From: Ralstonia condita | Lineage (GTDB): Bacteria > Pseudomonadota > Gammaproteobacteria > Burkholderiales > Burkholderiaceae | DNA length: 64,000 bases | Assembly: GCF_958405655.1 (NCBI RefSeq) | Contig: NZ_CATYWO010000001.1 | Coordinates: 1-64,000, forward strand | Reading direction: 5' to 3' | Part shown: one piece after another, positions 16,450 through 25,411 of the stretch | Numbering within the stretch: position 1 is the first letter of the stretch | How the letters are laid out: every line of letters begins with the position of its first letter | Made by a program: the position numbers and the translations under genes | Notes under the pieces: generated by a model | Databases searched by the model: none | Told to the model about the DNA's origin: nothing | The model's input: the letters and a program-made list of their open reading frames with translations, nothing else

Positions 16450-18555
16450 ATGTCCACCCAAGTCATCCGTGCCGCCTGCCCGCACGACTGCCCCGACACC
16501 TGCGCCTTGCTCGTCACCGTTGAGGACGGCCGCGCCACCCGCGTGCAGGGCGATCCGGACCACCCGACGACGGCTGGCGTGCTGTGCACCAAGGTCAATC
16601 GGTATGCGGAACGCACGTACCACCCGAACCGCCTGCTGACGCCGATGAAGCGTGTGGGTGCCAAGGGCGAAGGCAAGTTCGAACCGATTTCGTGGGACGA
16701 GGCCATCGACACCATCGCCACGCGCCTGGGCGACGTTGCTGCGCGCAACCCCGAAGCCATCCTCCCTTACAGCTACGCCGGCACGATGGGCCTGGTGCAG
16801 GGTGAGAGCATGGCTGCGCGCTTCTTTCACAAGCTCGGGGCGTCGCTGCTCGATCGCACGATCTGCGCATCGGCCGGTGCGACGGCGCTGCGCTATACGT
16901 ACGGCGCGAGCCTCGGCATGGACATCGAGCACGTGCAGGATGCCAAGCTGATCCTGATCTGGGGCGCCAATCCGATCGCGTCGAACCTGCATTTCTGGAC
17001 GCGCGCGCAGGAGGCGAAACGGCGTGGCGCCACGCTCGTCGCCATCGATCCGTATCGCTCGCTGACGGCCGAGAAGTGCCATCGCCATCTGGCGGTACGC
17101 CCCGGTACCGATGCGGCGCTGGCGCTGGCGATGATCCACGTGCTGGTCCGTGATGACTTGCTCGACCACGATTACATCGCCAATCACACGCTCGGTTTCG
17201 AGGCGTTGCGTGAGCGCGCGCAGCAATACACGCCGGAATATGCGGCGACGCTGTGTGGGGTGGACGCGGCCGATATCGAGTGGCTCGCCAAGCTGTACGG
17301 CACGACCGTCGTGCGCGACAAACAGCCGGCGGCCATTCGCCTGAACTACGGCATGCAGCGCGCGCATGGCGGCGGGCAGGGGGTGCGCGCGGTCGCGTGC
17401 CTGCCGTCGCTGGTGGGCGCGTGGCGCGATGCGGCGGGCGGGCTGCAACTGTCGACGTCCGGTTTCTTCCCCATCGACACCGCCAAGCTGCAGCGTCCTG
17501 ACTTGCTGCCGAGCTGGCCCAACATGCCGCGCACGATCAACATGAGCACCATCGGCGATGCGCTGCTGCATACGGGCGACGCATCGTTCGGCCCGAAGGT
17601 CGACGCGGTGGTCGTCTACAACAGCAACCCCGTGGCGGTGGCGCCGGACTCGCGCAAGGTCGCCGCCGGCTTTGCGCGCGAAGACCTCTTCACCGTGGTG
17701 CTGGAGCATTTCCAGACCGATACCGCCGACTACGCCGACATCGTGCTGCCCGCCACCACGCAGCTCGAACACGTCGATGTGCACAAGGCTTACGGCCACA
17801 CCTATGTGCTGGCCAACAACGCTGCCATTGCGCCGATGGGGCAATCGTTGCCGAACACGGAGATTTTTCGCCGTCTCGCGCAACGCATGGGTTTTAACGA
17901 CACCTGTTTTGCCGACTCGGACGACGACATCGCCGCCCAGGCCGTGCGCCGTGACGACCCGGCCGCCGCGCACATCGACTGGGCGACGCTCAAGCGCGAG
18001 GGCTGGCAGAAGCTGTCACACCCGGCCGCGCCGCTGGCACGCGGCGGCTATCGCACGCCGTCCGGCCGCTGCGAGTTCTATTCCGAACAGATGGCCAAGG
18101 ACGGACTCGACCCGCTGCCCGGCTATGTGCCGCCGCATGAGTCGGCGATCAGCACGCCAGAGCTGGCCAAGCGTTATCCGCTGTCGATGATCTCGCCGCC
18201 GGCGCGTAACTTCCTCAACTCCACCTTCGTCAACGTCGACAGCCTGCGCAACACTGAAGGCGAGCCGCATCTCGACATCCACCCCGACGATGCGAATGCA
18301 CGCGGCGTCGTCGATGGCGAGCTTGTCCGCATCTTCAACGATCGCGGCACCATGCAGGCGCGCGCCCGCGTGACCGACCGTGCGCGGCGGGGCGTGGTCG
18401 TCGGCCTGTCGATCTGGTGGAAGAAGCTCGCGCCCGACGGCACCAACGCCAACGAGCTGACCAGCCAGCGCCTGACCGACATGGGGCGCGCCCCGACCTT
18501 CTATGACTGCCTGGTGGAGGTCGCGCCGGCAGCACCTGTGGCGTCGGCTGCCTGA
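16450..18555 (+). CDS. Molybdopterin-dependent oxidoreductase with [4Fe-4S] cluster, substrate unknown
   Basis: A 701-residue protein of the DMSO-reductase superfamily. The N-terminal cluster motif is C10-x3-C14-x3-C18 with a fourth cysteine at C46, followed by the usual molybdopterin-binding segments (LIWGANPIASNLH, VAIDPYRSLTA, NSNPVAVAPD, and a C-terminal molydop_binding domain starting near LSMISPPARNFL). No twin-arginine signal is present, so it is probably cytoplasmic. No small iron-sulphur or membrane subunit is adjacent, which is unusual for respiratory members. The start ATG is preceded by CGGAG at suitable distance. The substrate cannot be predicted. Confidence 0.85.
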   Translation: MSTQVIRAACPHDCPDTCALLVTVEDGRATRVQGDPDHPTTAGVLCTKVNRYAERTYHPNRLLTPMKRVGAKGEGKFEPISWDEAIDTIATRLGDVAARNPEAILPYSYAGTMGLVQGESMAARFFHKLGASLLDRTICASAGATALRYTYGASLGMDIEHVQDAKLILIWGANPIASNLHFWTRAQEAKRRGATLVAIDPYRSLTAEKCHRHLAVRPGTDAALALAMIHVLVRDDLLDHDYIANHTLGFEALRERAQQYTPEYAATLCGVDAADIEWLAKLYGTTVVRDKQPAAIRLNYGMQRAHGGGQGVRAVACLPSLVGAWRDAAGGLQLSTSGFFPIDTAKLQRPDLLPSWPNMPRTINMSTIGDALLHTGDASFGPKVDAVVVYNSNPVAVAPDSRKVAAGFAREDLFTVVLEHFQTDTADYADIVLPATTQLEHVDVHKAYGHTYVLANNAAIAPMGQSLPNTEIFRRLAQRMGFNDTCFADSDDDIAAQAVRRDDPAAAHIDWATLKREGWQKLSHPAAPLARGGYRTPSGRCEFYSEQMAKDGLDPLPGYVPPHESAISTPELAKRYPLSMISPPARNFLNSTFVNVDSLRNTEGEPHLDIHPDDANARGVVDGELVRIFNDRGTMQARARVTDRARRGVVVGLSIWWKKLAPDGTNANELTSQRLTDMGRAPTFYDCLVEVAPAAPVASAA

Positions 18556-18566
18556 TGAGGTGAGTC

Positions 18567-19667
18567 ATGCGTGCTGCTCGCGCGCGGTGCATGGCGGTGT
18601 CCCTGGTCAGTGCGATCCTGCTGGCCGGCTGCGACACCGTTGGCTATTACTATCAGTCGGTCGCCGGGCATCTGTCGTTGATGGCGCGCCGCGAGTCGCT
18701 CGACCAGGCCATCGATGACGCCCGACAGGCCCGCAACGACAAACTCGCCAGGCGCCTGGAGGATGCGCGCAGTATCCGCATCTACGCCTCGCGCGAGCTG
18801 GGCCTGCCCGACAACGGCAGCTATCGCGTCTATGCCAATCTTGGGCGCCCCTTTGCGGTGTGGAACGTCTTTGCCGCGCCCGAGCTGTCGGTCAAGCTCA
18901 AGGAGTGGTGCTTCCTCGTCGTCGGCTGCGTGACGTATCGCGGTTATTACGATCGGAAAGCAGCAGAAGCCTACGCCGACACGCTGCGTGCGCAGGGGCT
19001 GGACGTCGATGTGGCCGGCATTCCTGCGTATTCCACACTGGGTTATTTCGATGATCCGCTGCTCAACACCTTTGTCGGGCTGCCCGAAGGGGAGTTGGCG
19101 CGGCTGATTTTTCATGAGCTGGCGCATCAGGTGGCGTATGCGAAGGGCGACACAGCCTTCAACGAATCCTTTGCCACCGCGGTCGAAACCATTGGGGTCG
19201 AGCGCTGGCTGGCCGACGCGGCCACTGCAGACATCCGCACGGAGTACGCCGCTTACGATGCCCGCCGCGTTCAATTCCGCGCCCTCCTGCTGGCGTACCG
19301 CGATCGGCTCGAAAAGCTGTATGCAAGCCCGGTGTCCGACGACGAGAAACGCGCCGGCAAGCGCGCCATCTTTGCGAGCCTGCAGGCCGATTACGCCAAG
19401 CTCAAGGCAAGCTGGGGCGGGTATACCGGCTATGACCGCTGGTTTGCGCAGCCCTTGTCCAACGCGCACCTGGGCGCGGTCGCCAGCTACCTGCAATGGG
19501 TGCCTGCGTTTAAAGCGCTATACCACCGCGACGGCGGCGACTGGGCCCGCTTCTACGCCGACGTCAAGGCGATGGCTCGCGAGTCGAAGCCGCGGCGCGA
19601 GGCTGCATTGCAGGCCTTGGCCCGGCCAGCCTTTCCCGATACCAGTGGCGTGGCCTTGCAAAAGTGA
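18567..19667 (+). CDS. Putative lipoprotein zinc aminopeptidase (Aminopep family)
   Basis: A 366-residue protein. Residues 1-22 form a lipoprotein signal peptide with lipobox LLAGC and the modified cysteine at 22. The metal-binding HELAH (183-187) gives an HExxH zinc-peptidase site, and a downstream NESFATAVE provides the likely third ligand. The surrounding sequence matches my recollection of the proteobacterial Aminopep family (PF10023). It should be anchored to a periplasm-facing membrane. It starts 11 bases after the molybdo-enzyme gene with GAGGTG as ribosome site, so the two may be co-transcribed although no functional link is evident. Confidence 0.8.
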   Translation: MRAARARCMAVSLVSAILLAGCDTVGYYYQSVAGHLSLMARRESLDQAIDDARQARNDKLARRLEDARSIRIYASRELGLPDNGSYRVYANLGRPFAVWNVFAAPELSVKLKEWCFLVVGCVTYRGYYDRKAAEAYADTLRAQGLDVDVAGIPAYSTLGYFDDPLLNTFVGLPEGELARLIFHELAHQVAYAKGDTAFNESFATAVETIGVERWLADAATADIRTEYAAYDARRVQFRALLLAYRDRLEKLYASPVSDDEKRAGKRAIFASLQADYAKLKASWGGYTGYDRWFAQPLSNAHLGAVASYLQWVPAFKALYHRDGGDWARFYADVKAMARESKPRREAALQALARPAFPDTSGVALQK

Positions 19668-19763
19668 TGCCAACACCAGGTGAAGTGCGGGTTTGGCGCT
19701 TGGTCAACGCCCCGAGGGAACTGTCTAAGTTATTGTTTTGACACACACATCCGCGTAGGATGC

Positions 19764-19796
19764 CGAAAAAATCGAACGACCATTCGAAAAAATCGA
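19764..19796. repeat. Direct repeat and palindrome in the fadD leader (candidate operator)
   Basis: The 12-mer CGAAAAAATCGA occurs twice (19764-19775 and 19785-19796) with a 21-bp period, two turns of the helix. Between and overlapping them is the inverted repeat TCGAA-CGACCA-TTCGA (19772-19787). It sits 22 bases before the fadD start, where a TetR-type fatty acid regulator could bind. Confidence 0.5.
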
Positions 19797-19817
19797 CTAT
19801 CGCCAGGAGACACGTCC

Positions 19818-21527
19818 ATGGATAAACCGTGGCTGAAGCAATACCCCGCCGGGGTGCCGGCCGAGATCGATGCGTCGCAGTATCGATCGCTGGCCCATCT
19901 GCTTGAGGATTCATTCCAGAAGAATCGCAACCGTCGCGCCTTTGAGTGCATGGGCAAGGTGCTGACCTACGGCGAGCTCGACACGCTGTCGCGGCAACTC
20001 GCGGCGTGGCTGCAATCGCGGGGCCTCGCGCCCGGCGCGCGCGTCGCGCTGATGATGCCGAACGTGCTGCAGTACCCGGTGGCGCTGGCCGCCGTGCTGC
20101 GCGCCGGCTATGTGGTCGTCAACGTCAATCCGCTCTACACCCCGCGCGAACTCGAACACCAGCTCAAGGACAGCGGCGCCGAAGCCATCATCATCCTGGA
20201 GAACTTCGCCACGACGCTGCAGCAGGTGCTGCCCCACACGCCCGTCAAGCACATCGTGGTGGCCAGCATGGGCGACCTCCTTGGCGGCCTTAAGGGCATG
20301 CTCGTCAATTTCGTCGTGCGCAGCGTCAAGAAGATGGTGCCGGCGTGGGAGCTGCCCAACTGCGTCCGCTTCAACACGGCGCTCGAAGCCGGTGCCAAGC
20401 AGACACTCAAGCCGACCTCGGTGGGTCCGGACGACGTCGCCTTCCTGCAATACACGGGTGGGACGACCGGCGTATCGAAGGGCGCGACGCTGCTGCACCG
20501 GAACATTGTCGCCAACGTGCTGCAGTCTGAAGCTTGGATGAACCCGGCACTGGTCAAGCCGGGCCGCGATGGCCGCATGCTCGCCGACGGCGAGGAAATC
20601 ATCACCATCACCGCGCTGCCGCTGTATCACATCTTCGCGCTCACCGTGTGCTGCCTGCTGTCGATGCGCAAGGGCGGGCTGGCGGTACTGATCCCGAACC
20701 CGCGCGACATCCCGGGCTTCATCAAGGTGCTCAAGCAGTACCGCTTCCACATGTTCCCGGCCGTGAACACGCTGTACAACGCGCTGCTGAACAATCCCGA
20801 ATTCAAGGATGTCGATTGTTCCAACCTGCGCGTGGCCAACGGCGGCGGCATGGCGGTGCAGGAAGCCGTTGCCAAGAAATGGCTCGAAGTGACAGGGTGT
20901 CCGATCATCGAGGGCTACGGCCTGTCGGAAACCTCGCCGTCGGCCATCTGCAATCCGACGAATACCGACAAGTTTTCGGGCACGGTCGGGTTGCCGATCC
21001 CGGGCACTGAAATCGCCATCCGCGACGACGAGGGGCGTGATCTGCCGATCGGCCAGGCCGGTGAAATCTGCATCCGTGGCCCGCAGGTCATGGCCGGTTA
21101 CTGGAAGCGCCCGGACGAGACCGCCAAGGTCATGTATGCCGACGGCTTCTTCAAGACCGGCGACGTCGGCGTGATGGACGAGCGCGGCTACACCAAGATC
21201 GTCGATCGCAAGAAGGACATGATTTTGGTGTCGGGTTTCAACGTGTATCCGAACGAGATCGAAGGCGTGGTGGCGATGTGCCCGGGCGTGCTGGAAGTGG
21301 CCGCCGTGGGTGTACCCGACGTGCATTCGGGCGAGGTGGTCAAGCTGTTCGTGGTGCGCCGAGACCCGACGCTGACCGAGCAGAAGCTGCAGGAGTTCTG
21401 CAAGGATCAGCTCACCGGGTACAAGCGCCCGAAGTTCATCGAGTTCCGCAACGAGCTGCCGAAGACCAACGTCGGCAAGATCCTGCGCCGCGAACTGCGC
21501 GACGAGGCGATGAAGAAGCGTGCCTGA
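19818..21527 (+). CDS. fadD: Long-chain fatty acid--CoA ligase
   Basis: A 569-residue acyl-CoA synthetase that activates fatty acids with ATP and CoA for beta-oxidation at the inner membrane. The AMP-binding P-loop YTGGTTGVSKGA, the acyl-adenylate motif GYGLSETSP, the fatty acid signature region FKTGDVGVMDERGY and the late catalytic lysine segment (NVGKILRRELRD) are all present. Length is typical of FadD. The ATG at 19818 has the ribosome site CAGGAGA eight bases upstream; the frame is open earlier, but that part is leader DNA with the repeats described. Confidence 0.93.
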   Translation: MDKPWLKQYPAGVPAEIDASQYRSLAHLLEDSFQKNRNRRAFECMGKVLTYGELDTLSRQLAAWLQSRGLAPGARVALMMPNVLQYPVALAAVLRAGYVVVNVNPLYTPRELEHQLKDSGAEAIIILENFATTLQQVLPHTPVKHIVVASMGDLLGGLKGMLVNFVVRSVKKMVPAWELPNCVRFNTALEAGAKQTLKPTSVGPDDVAFLQYTGGTTGVSKGATLLHRNIVANVLQSEAWMNPALVKPGRDGRMLADGEEIITITALPLYHIFALTVCCLLSMRKGGLAVLIPNPRDIPGFIKVLKQYRFHMFPAVNTLYNALLNNPEFKDVDCSNLRVANGGGMAVQEAVAKKWLEVTGCPIIEGYGLSETSPSAICNPTNTDKFSGTVGLPIPGTEIAIRDDEGRDLPIGQAGEICIRGPQVMAGYWKRPDETAKVMYADGFFKTGDVGVMDERGYTKIVDRKKDMILVSGFNVYPNEIEGVVAMCPGVLEVAAVGVPDVHSGEVVKLFVVRRDPTLTEQKLQEFCKDQLTGYKRPKFIEFRNELPKTNVGKILRRELRDEAMKKRA

Positions 21528-21545
21528 GTCTGCGTAGCTGCAAAG

Positions 21546-21576
21546 AAAAAGCCGCGATTCGTCGCGGCTTTTTTTT
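21546..21576. terminator. Bidirectional terminator between fadD and hlyIII
   Basis: Perfect stem GCCGCGA-TTCG-TCGCGGC is preceded by AAAAA and followed by a run of eight T. It serves both converging genes. Confidence 0.9.
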
Positions 21577-21603
21577 GGTCCGGTACAAGCAAGGCGTGGC
21601 CGG

Positions 21604-22221
21604 TCAGCCCACGTACAGGAGGATGCTGACGAACTGACAAGCGCTGCCTGCCAGCACAAACAAATGCCAGATGCCGTGGAAGTGCCGCACCTTCTCGTCA
21701 AAGAGAAAGAAGCCGATGCCAGTCGTATAAAGCGCGCCCCCCGCCACCAGCCACCACAGGCCTGGTGCTGGCAGCGCGGCCGCCAGCGGCCCCATGGCAA
21801 TCAGCACCAGCCAGCCCATCACCACGTAAATCAGCAGTGAGAACAGGCGCGTGCGGTGGCCGATCCAGAGTTCCTGCGCAATGCCGATGGCTGCCAGTGC
21901 CCAGTTGATGCCAAACAGCGCCCAGCCCCATGGGCCGCGCAGCGTCACCAGCGCAAACGGTGTGTAGCTGCCGGCGATCAACAGGTAGATGGCGCAATAG
22001 TCCAGCCGCTGGAAGATGCTTTTGGCCGGGCCTCGCAGGCTGTGATAAAGCGTAGAGATTGTGTAGAGCAGGACCAGCGTCGTGCCGTAGACGACGGAGC
22101 TGACCACCTTCCAAGCGTCGTGGTGCAGGGCGGACGACGTTACCAGAACGGCCATGCCCCCCGCGGCAAGGATGGCCCCGGCCAGGTGGCTGAAGCCGTT
22201 GAATCGTTCTCCACGATACAT
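21604..22221 (-). CDS. Hemolysin III family membrane protein (TrhA/YqfA type)
   Basis: A 205-residue protein with seven predicted membrane spans, beginning MYRGERFNGFSHLAGAILA. The family residues are visible: the early histidine in FSHLAG, the S-x-LYHS motif region (STLYHSLRG), and late histidines in KVRHFHGIWHLFVL. Members of the PAQR/HlyIII superfamily are putative metal-dependent membrane hydrolases; bacterial TrhA affects membrane fluidity. The name hemolysin is historical and does not imply a toxin. A good ribosome site (CTGGAGA) precedes the start. Confidence 0.88.
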   Translation of the reverse strand: MYRGERFNGFSHLAGAILAAGGMAVLVTSSALHHDAWKVVSSVVYGTTLVLLYTISTLYHSLRGPAKSIFQRLDYCAIYLLIAGSYTPFALVTLRGPWGWALFGINWALAAIGIAQELWIGHRTRLFSLLIYVVMGWLVLIAMGPLAAALPAPGLWWLVAGGALYTTGIGFFLFDEKVRHFHGIWHLFVLAGSACQFVSILLYVG

Positions 22222-22252
22222 ACACTGATCTCCAGAAAAACCCGGTTCTTCC

Positions 22253-22258
22253 TACAAT
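22253..22258 (+). promoter_or_regulatory. -10-like element directly before arfB
   Basis: TACAAT ends six bases before the arfB ATG, so a transcript from it would start at or next to the start codon. No clear -35 hexamer is visible. See the finding on leaderless expression. Confidence 0.35.
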
Positions 22259-22264
22259 GCCCCA

Positions 22265-22699
22265 ATGCCTGGCATTGACCTCACCATCACCCCCCAATTG
22301 TCCATTCCGGAGTCCGAGCTGGTCGAGCGCTTTGTGCGCGCAAGCGGACCGGGTGGGCAGAACATCAACAAGGTATCGACGGCGGTGGAGTTGCGCTTTG
22401 ACATCGCCCAATCGCCGTCGTTGCCGGAGGCATTGCGGGCTCGCCTGTTGGGCAAGCGCGACCGCCGCTTGACCGCTGACGGCGTGATTGTGATTGATGC
22501 ACAACGCTTTCGCACGCAGGAACGCAACCGCCAGGATGCCCGTGAACGTCTGGCCGCTTTCATTGCGACGGGGCTTTCGGTGCCGAAGTCGCGCATCGCC
22601 ACCAAGCCCACGCGCGCTTCCAAGACGCGCCGTCTGGAAGGCAAGCGCGCGCGTGGCGACGTCAAGCGGGGTCGCTCGGGTCGCCACTCGTGGGATTAA
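22265..22699 (+). CDS. arfB: Alternative ribosome-rescue factor ArfB (peptidyl-tRNA hydrolase)
   Basis: A 144-residue protein homologous to class I release factors but lacking the codon-recognition domain. The catalytic GGQ lies in ASGPGGQNINKVST near residues 26-39. The C-terminal tail is strongly basic (many K and R, ending RSGRHSWD) and in this family enters the empty mRNA channel of stalled ribosomes to free the nascent chain. Size is normal. There is no Shine-Dalgarno, and a -10-like hexamer sits just upstream, so translation may be leaderless. Confidence 0.92.
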   Translation: MPGIDLTITPQLSIPESELVERFVRASGPGGQNINKVSTAVELRFDIAQSPSLPEALRARLLGKRDRRLTADGVIVIDAQRFRTQERNRQDARERLAAFIATGLSVPKSRIATKPTRASKTRRLEGKRARGDVKRGRSGRHSWD

Positions 22700-22721
22700 T
22701 CGCGCCGATAGGCACGGCCCC

Positions 22722-24041
22722 TTACATCAGCCGGGTATCGCGCGTCTCGCGCATGCAGAGCACGCCGATCAGGCTGACCACCGCGGCCGCCGACACATAC
22801 ATGCCTACCCAGCTCAGGCCGCCTTGCTCGGCCAGCTTCTGCGCGATATACGGCGCAATCGACGCGCCCAGAATGCCGCCCAGGTTGTACGACACGCCCG
22901 CGCCGGTGTAGCGCACGTTGGTTGGGAACAACTCCGGCAGCAGTGCGCCCATCGGCGCGAAGGTCACGCCCATCAGGAACAGCTCGATGATGAGGAACAG
23001 CGCTACCAGCGGCGTTTGGCCACTACCCAGCAGCGGCGCCATCGTAAAGCCCGACAGGATGGCCGCGATGATGCCGACGATCAGCACCGGCTTGCGCCCG
23101 AAGCGGTCCGACGCCCACGCCGACAGCGGCGTCGCCAGCCCCATGAAGACCACCGCCAGGCACAGCAATCCCAGGAAGCTCGGGCGCGAGAAATGCAGCG
23201 TGCTCACGCCGTACGACAGTGAAAACACCGTCGAGATATAGAACAGCGTGTAGCAGACCACCATGGCCAGCGCGCCCAGCAGCGTCGGCCACCAGTGGTG
23301 CGCCAGCAGTGTGGCGACCGGCACCTTCACGCGCTCCTGCCGGTCGATGGCGGCTTGGAAGGCGGGGGTCTCGGCGATCTTCAGCCGGACGTACAGGCCC
23401 AGCGCCACGAGTACCGCGCTTACCAAAAACGGCACGCGCCACCCCCAGCTGCGGAATTGCTCATCCGACAACGTAATCGCCAGACCGAAGAACAGCCCGT
23501 TCGATGCCAGAAAGCCTACCGAGGGCCCGAGCTGCGGGAACATGCCGAACCACGCGCGCTTGCCCGCCGGCGCGTTCTCGGTAGCCAGCAGGGCCGCGCC
23601 ACCCCATTCACCGCCCAGGCCGATGCCCTGTCCGAAGCGCAGGACGCACAGCAAGACCGGCGCGAGAGTGCCGATGCTGTCATACCCCGGTACCAGTCCG
23701 ATCAGCGTGGTGGAAATACCCATGACCAGCAGTGAGGCCACCAGCGTGGACTTGCGCCCGATACGATCGCCAAAATGCCCGAACAGGAACGAGCCGATCG
23801 GCCGCGCAATGAAGGCAATGCCGAACGTGACAAAGGCCGAGAGCGCCTGCGCCGTGGCCGAGCCGTGCGGAAAGAACACTGGCCCGATCACCAGCGCGGC
23901 GGCCGTGGCGTAGACATAGAAATCGTAGAACTCGATGGCAGTGCCGATGAAGCTGGCGAACACGATGCGCGCGCGGCTGTTTTCGGATGTTGCATCGGTG
24001 CTGGCCGGTGTGGCCATGGTTGGGGACGTCGATGAGGACAT
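22722..24041 (-). CDS. MFS transporter, metabolite:proton symporter family
   Basis: A 439-residue inner-membrane protein with twelve predicted helices. It starts with a Ser/Thr-rich cytoplasmic tail, then the family opening (IVFASFIGTAIEFYDFYVY), and the MFS loop motif GHFGDRIGRK between helices 2 and 3. The repeat in the second half reads SAWASDRFGRKPVLI. This places it with the MHS group (proline/betaine, shikimate or alpha-ketoglutarate carriers); substrate unknown. The Shine-Dalgarno GGGAGA is well spaced. Confidence 0.9.
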   Translation of the reverse strand: MSSSTSPTMATPASTDATSENSRARIVFASFIGTAIEFYDFYVYATAAALVIGPVFFPHGSATAQALSAFVTFGIAFIARPIGSFLFGHFGDRIGRKSTLVASLLVMGISTTLIGLVPGYDSIGTLAPVLLCVLRFGQGIGLGGEWGGAALLATENAPAGKRAWFGMFPQLGPSVGFLASNGLFFGLAITLSDEQFRSWGWRVPFLVSAVLVALGLYVRLKIAETPAFQAAIDRQERVKVPVATLLAHHWWPTLLGALAMVVCYTLFYISTVFSLSYGVSTLHFSRPSFLGLLCLAVVFMGLATPLSAWASDRFGRKPVLIVGIIAAILSGFTMAPLLGSGQTPLVALFLIIELFLMGVTFAPMGALLPELFPTNVRYTGAGVSYNLGGILGASIAPYIAQKLAEQGGLSWVGMYVSAAAVVSLIGVLCMRETRDTRLM

Positions 24042-24088
24042 GCGGGTCTCCCGTGAATGTCTCGTTGTTATCGTGATGAGGGCCGAGT

Positions 24089-24117
24089 ATTGTGCGCCGG
24101 GCCGGCGGTGCGCTCAA
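24089..24117 (-). promoter_or_regulatory. Possible promoter of the MFS transporter gene
   Basis: On the minus strand TTGAGC and CACAAT are separated by exactly 17 bp, about 48 bases before the start codon. Each hexamer matches the consensus at four of six positions. Confidence 0.4.
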
Positions 24118-24152
24118 TGGATCCGCCGGCGATGCAACGCAACGACCCATGC

Positions 24153-24180
24153 AAAAAGGCACCCGAAGGTGCCTTTTTTG
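24153..24180. terminator. Bidirectional terminator between the porin and MFS genes
   Basis: AAAAAGGCACC-CGAA-GGTGCCTTTTTT forms a strong stem with A and T runs on both sides. It stops porin transcription coming from the right before the MFS promoter. Confidence 0.9.
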
Positions 24181-24229
24181 CGCCCGCCAAGGAGAGGGGC
24201 GGCGGGCAAAAACAATGCGCGTCAGCGCA

Positions 24230-25411
24230 TCAGAACTTGTGACGCAGGCCGATTGCCACGCCCGTCTGGTTGGTGGAATCCGGCGTGATGAAGTACGTCT
24301 GCGACGCGGCCGGCAGGTAACCCACCGACGTCTGTGCGCCCGTTGCCGGGTTGGTCACGTAGCCGATCGAGTCCCAGTTCAGCGAGCCATTGCGCGAATA
24401 CGCGGCCGTCAGGTACACGTCCGTGCGCTTGGAGAGGGCGTAGTCGGCGATGAAGTTCCACTGTTGCGGGTTGCGCGGATTCACCACTGCACCGCCGATG
24501 GTCGCTTCCTTGATGTTGTCGTAGTAGTACGACAGCGTCAGGCCGAGCGCCGTGGTGGCCTGGTAGTTCACGCCCAGCCAGTAGAGGTCGTCGCGGTGCG
24601 GCGTCAGGGCGGCGGTAGCGCCGCTCGAAGGCGCTTCGGTGTTGCCGTAGCGGTAGCCGCCCATCAGCTTGACCGGGCCCATGGTGTAGCTGGCCGCGAT
24701 GGCGGCACGCTTGTCGCGGGCATACTCGTTGCCGCCCGACAGACCCAGCGCCTCGGCGGCCGTCAACACCTTCACTTCGTCGTATGCGACGCCCAAGCCA
24801 AACGGGCCGGAGAAGTAGTTCGCGCCAGCACCGTACGCCGAGTTGGCCGTCTGGCTGCCTGAGCGCTCGCCGAATGCCCAGTGGGCCTCGAACGTCACCG
24901 GGCCGAACACGGCGCCGTACTTGATCATGTTGTCTTCGCGGAAGTTCGCGCCCAGCAAGCCGACCACCGGCTCCCACTGCGTGGCGTAACCGCTCGGCGA
25001 GAAGTTCGCCATCATGTCGAAGATCGTGGTGTATTGGCGACCCAGCGTGATCTTGCCCCAGTTGCCCTGCAGGCCGACAAACGCTTGACGGCCGAACAGG
25101 CGACCGCCTTGCTGCAGCGTACCGGTGTCCATGCCGAAGCCCGATTCCAGCACGAACAGGCCCTTGAGCCCGCCGCCGATGTCCTCGACGCCGCGCAGGC
25201 CCCAACGGTTGGAAGACAGGCCGCCCGCCTGCATCGCAAGGCGCGACCCGCTGCTGCCCGGAACGGCAACCCCCGCCGCAGTCACGGCCTGCTCGTGGTT
25301 GACGTACTCGACGTTGGCGTCGACAACACCATACAGCGTCACACTCGACTGAGCCTGCGCCACACCTGCAAACGTGCCCAGAACTGCCAATGCCAGCAGC
25401 GATTTCTTCAT
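24230..25411 (-). CDS. Gram-negative general porin (trimeric beta-barrel)
   Basis: A 393-residue outer-membrane porin of the betaproteobacterial Porin_4 group. A clean signal peptide (MKKSLLALAVLGTFAGVAQA) is followed by QSSVTLYGVVDANVEY, the normal first strand. FGRQAFVGLQGNWGKITLGRQ is the conserved third to fourth strand, and the protein ends in a C-terminal phenylalanine (GLRHKF) used for outer-membrane assembly. It forms a diffusion channel for small hydrophilic solutes. Monocistronic, with its own leader and the terminator at 24153-24180. Ribosome site GGAGA lies upstream of the start. Confidence 0.92.
   Translation of the reverse strand: MKKSLLALAVLGTFAGVAQAQSSVTLYGVVDANVEYVNHEQAVTAAGVAVPGSSGSRLAMQAGGLSSNRWGLRGVEDIGGGLKGLFVLESGFGMDTGTLQQGGRLFGRQAFVGLQGNWGKITLGRQYTTIFDMMANFSPSGYATQWEPVVGLLGANFREDNMIKYGAVFGPVTFEAHWAFGERSGSQTANSAYGAGANYFSGPFGLGVAYDEVKVLTAAEALGLSGGNEYARDKRAAIAASYTMGPVKLMGGYRYGNTEAPSSGATAALTPHRDDLYWLGVNYQATTALGLTLSYYYDNIKEATIGGAVVNPRNPQQWNFIADYALSKRTDVYLTAAYSRNGSLNWDSIGYVTNPATGAQTSVGYLPAASQTYFITPDSTNQTGVAIGLRHKF

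Noticed and set aside
19738..19761. TTGACA and TAGGAT upstream of fadD as a promoter
   Set aside because: The -35 is perfect but the spacing to the only -10-like hexamer is 12 bp, too short for sigma70.
19680..19817. N-terminal extension of FadD
   Set aside because: The in-frame codons are leader DNA containing repeats; the Shine-Dalgarno and family alignment fit ATG 19818.
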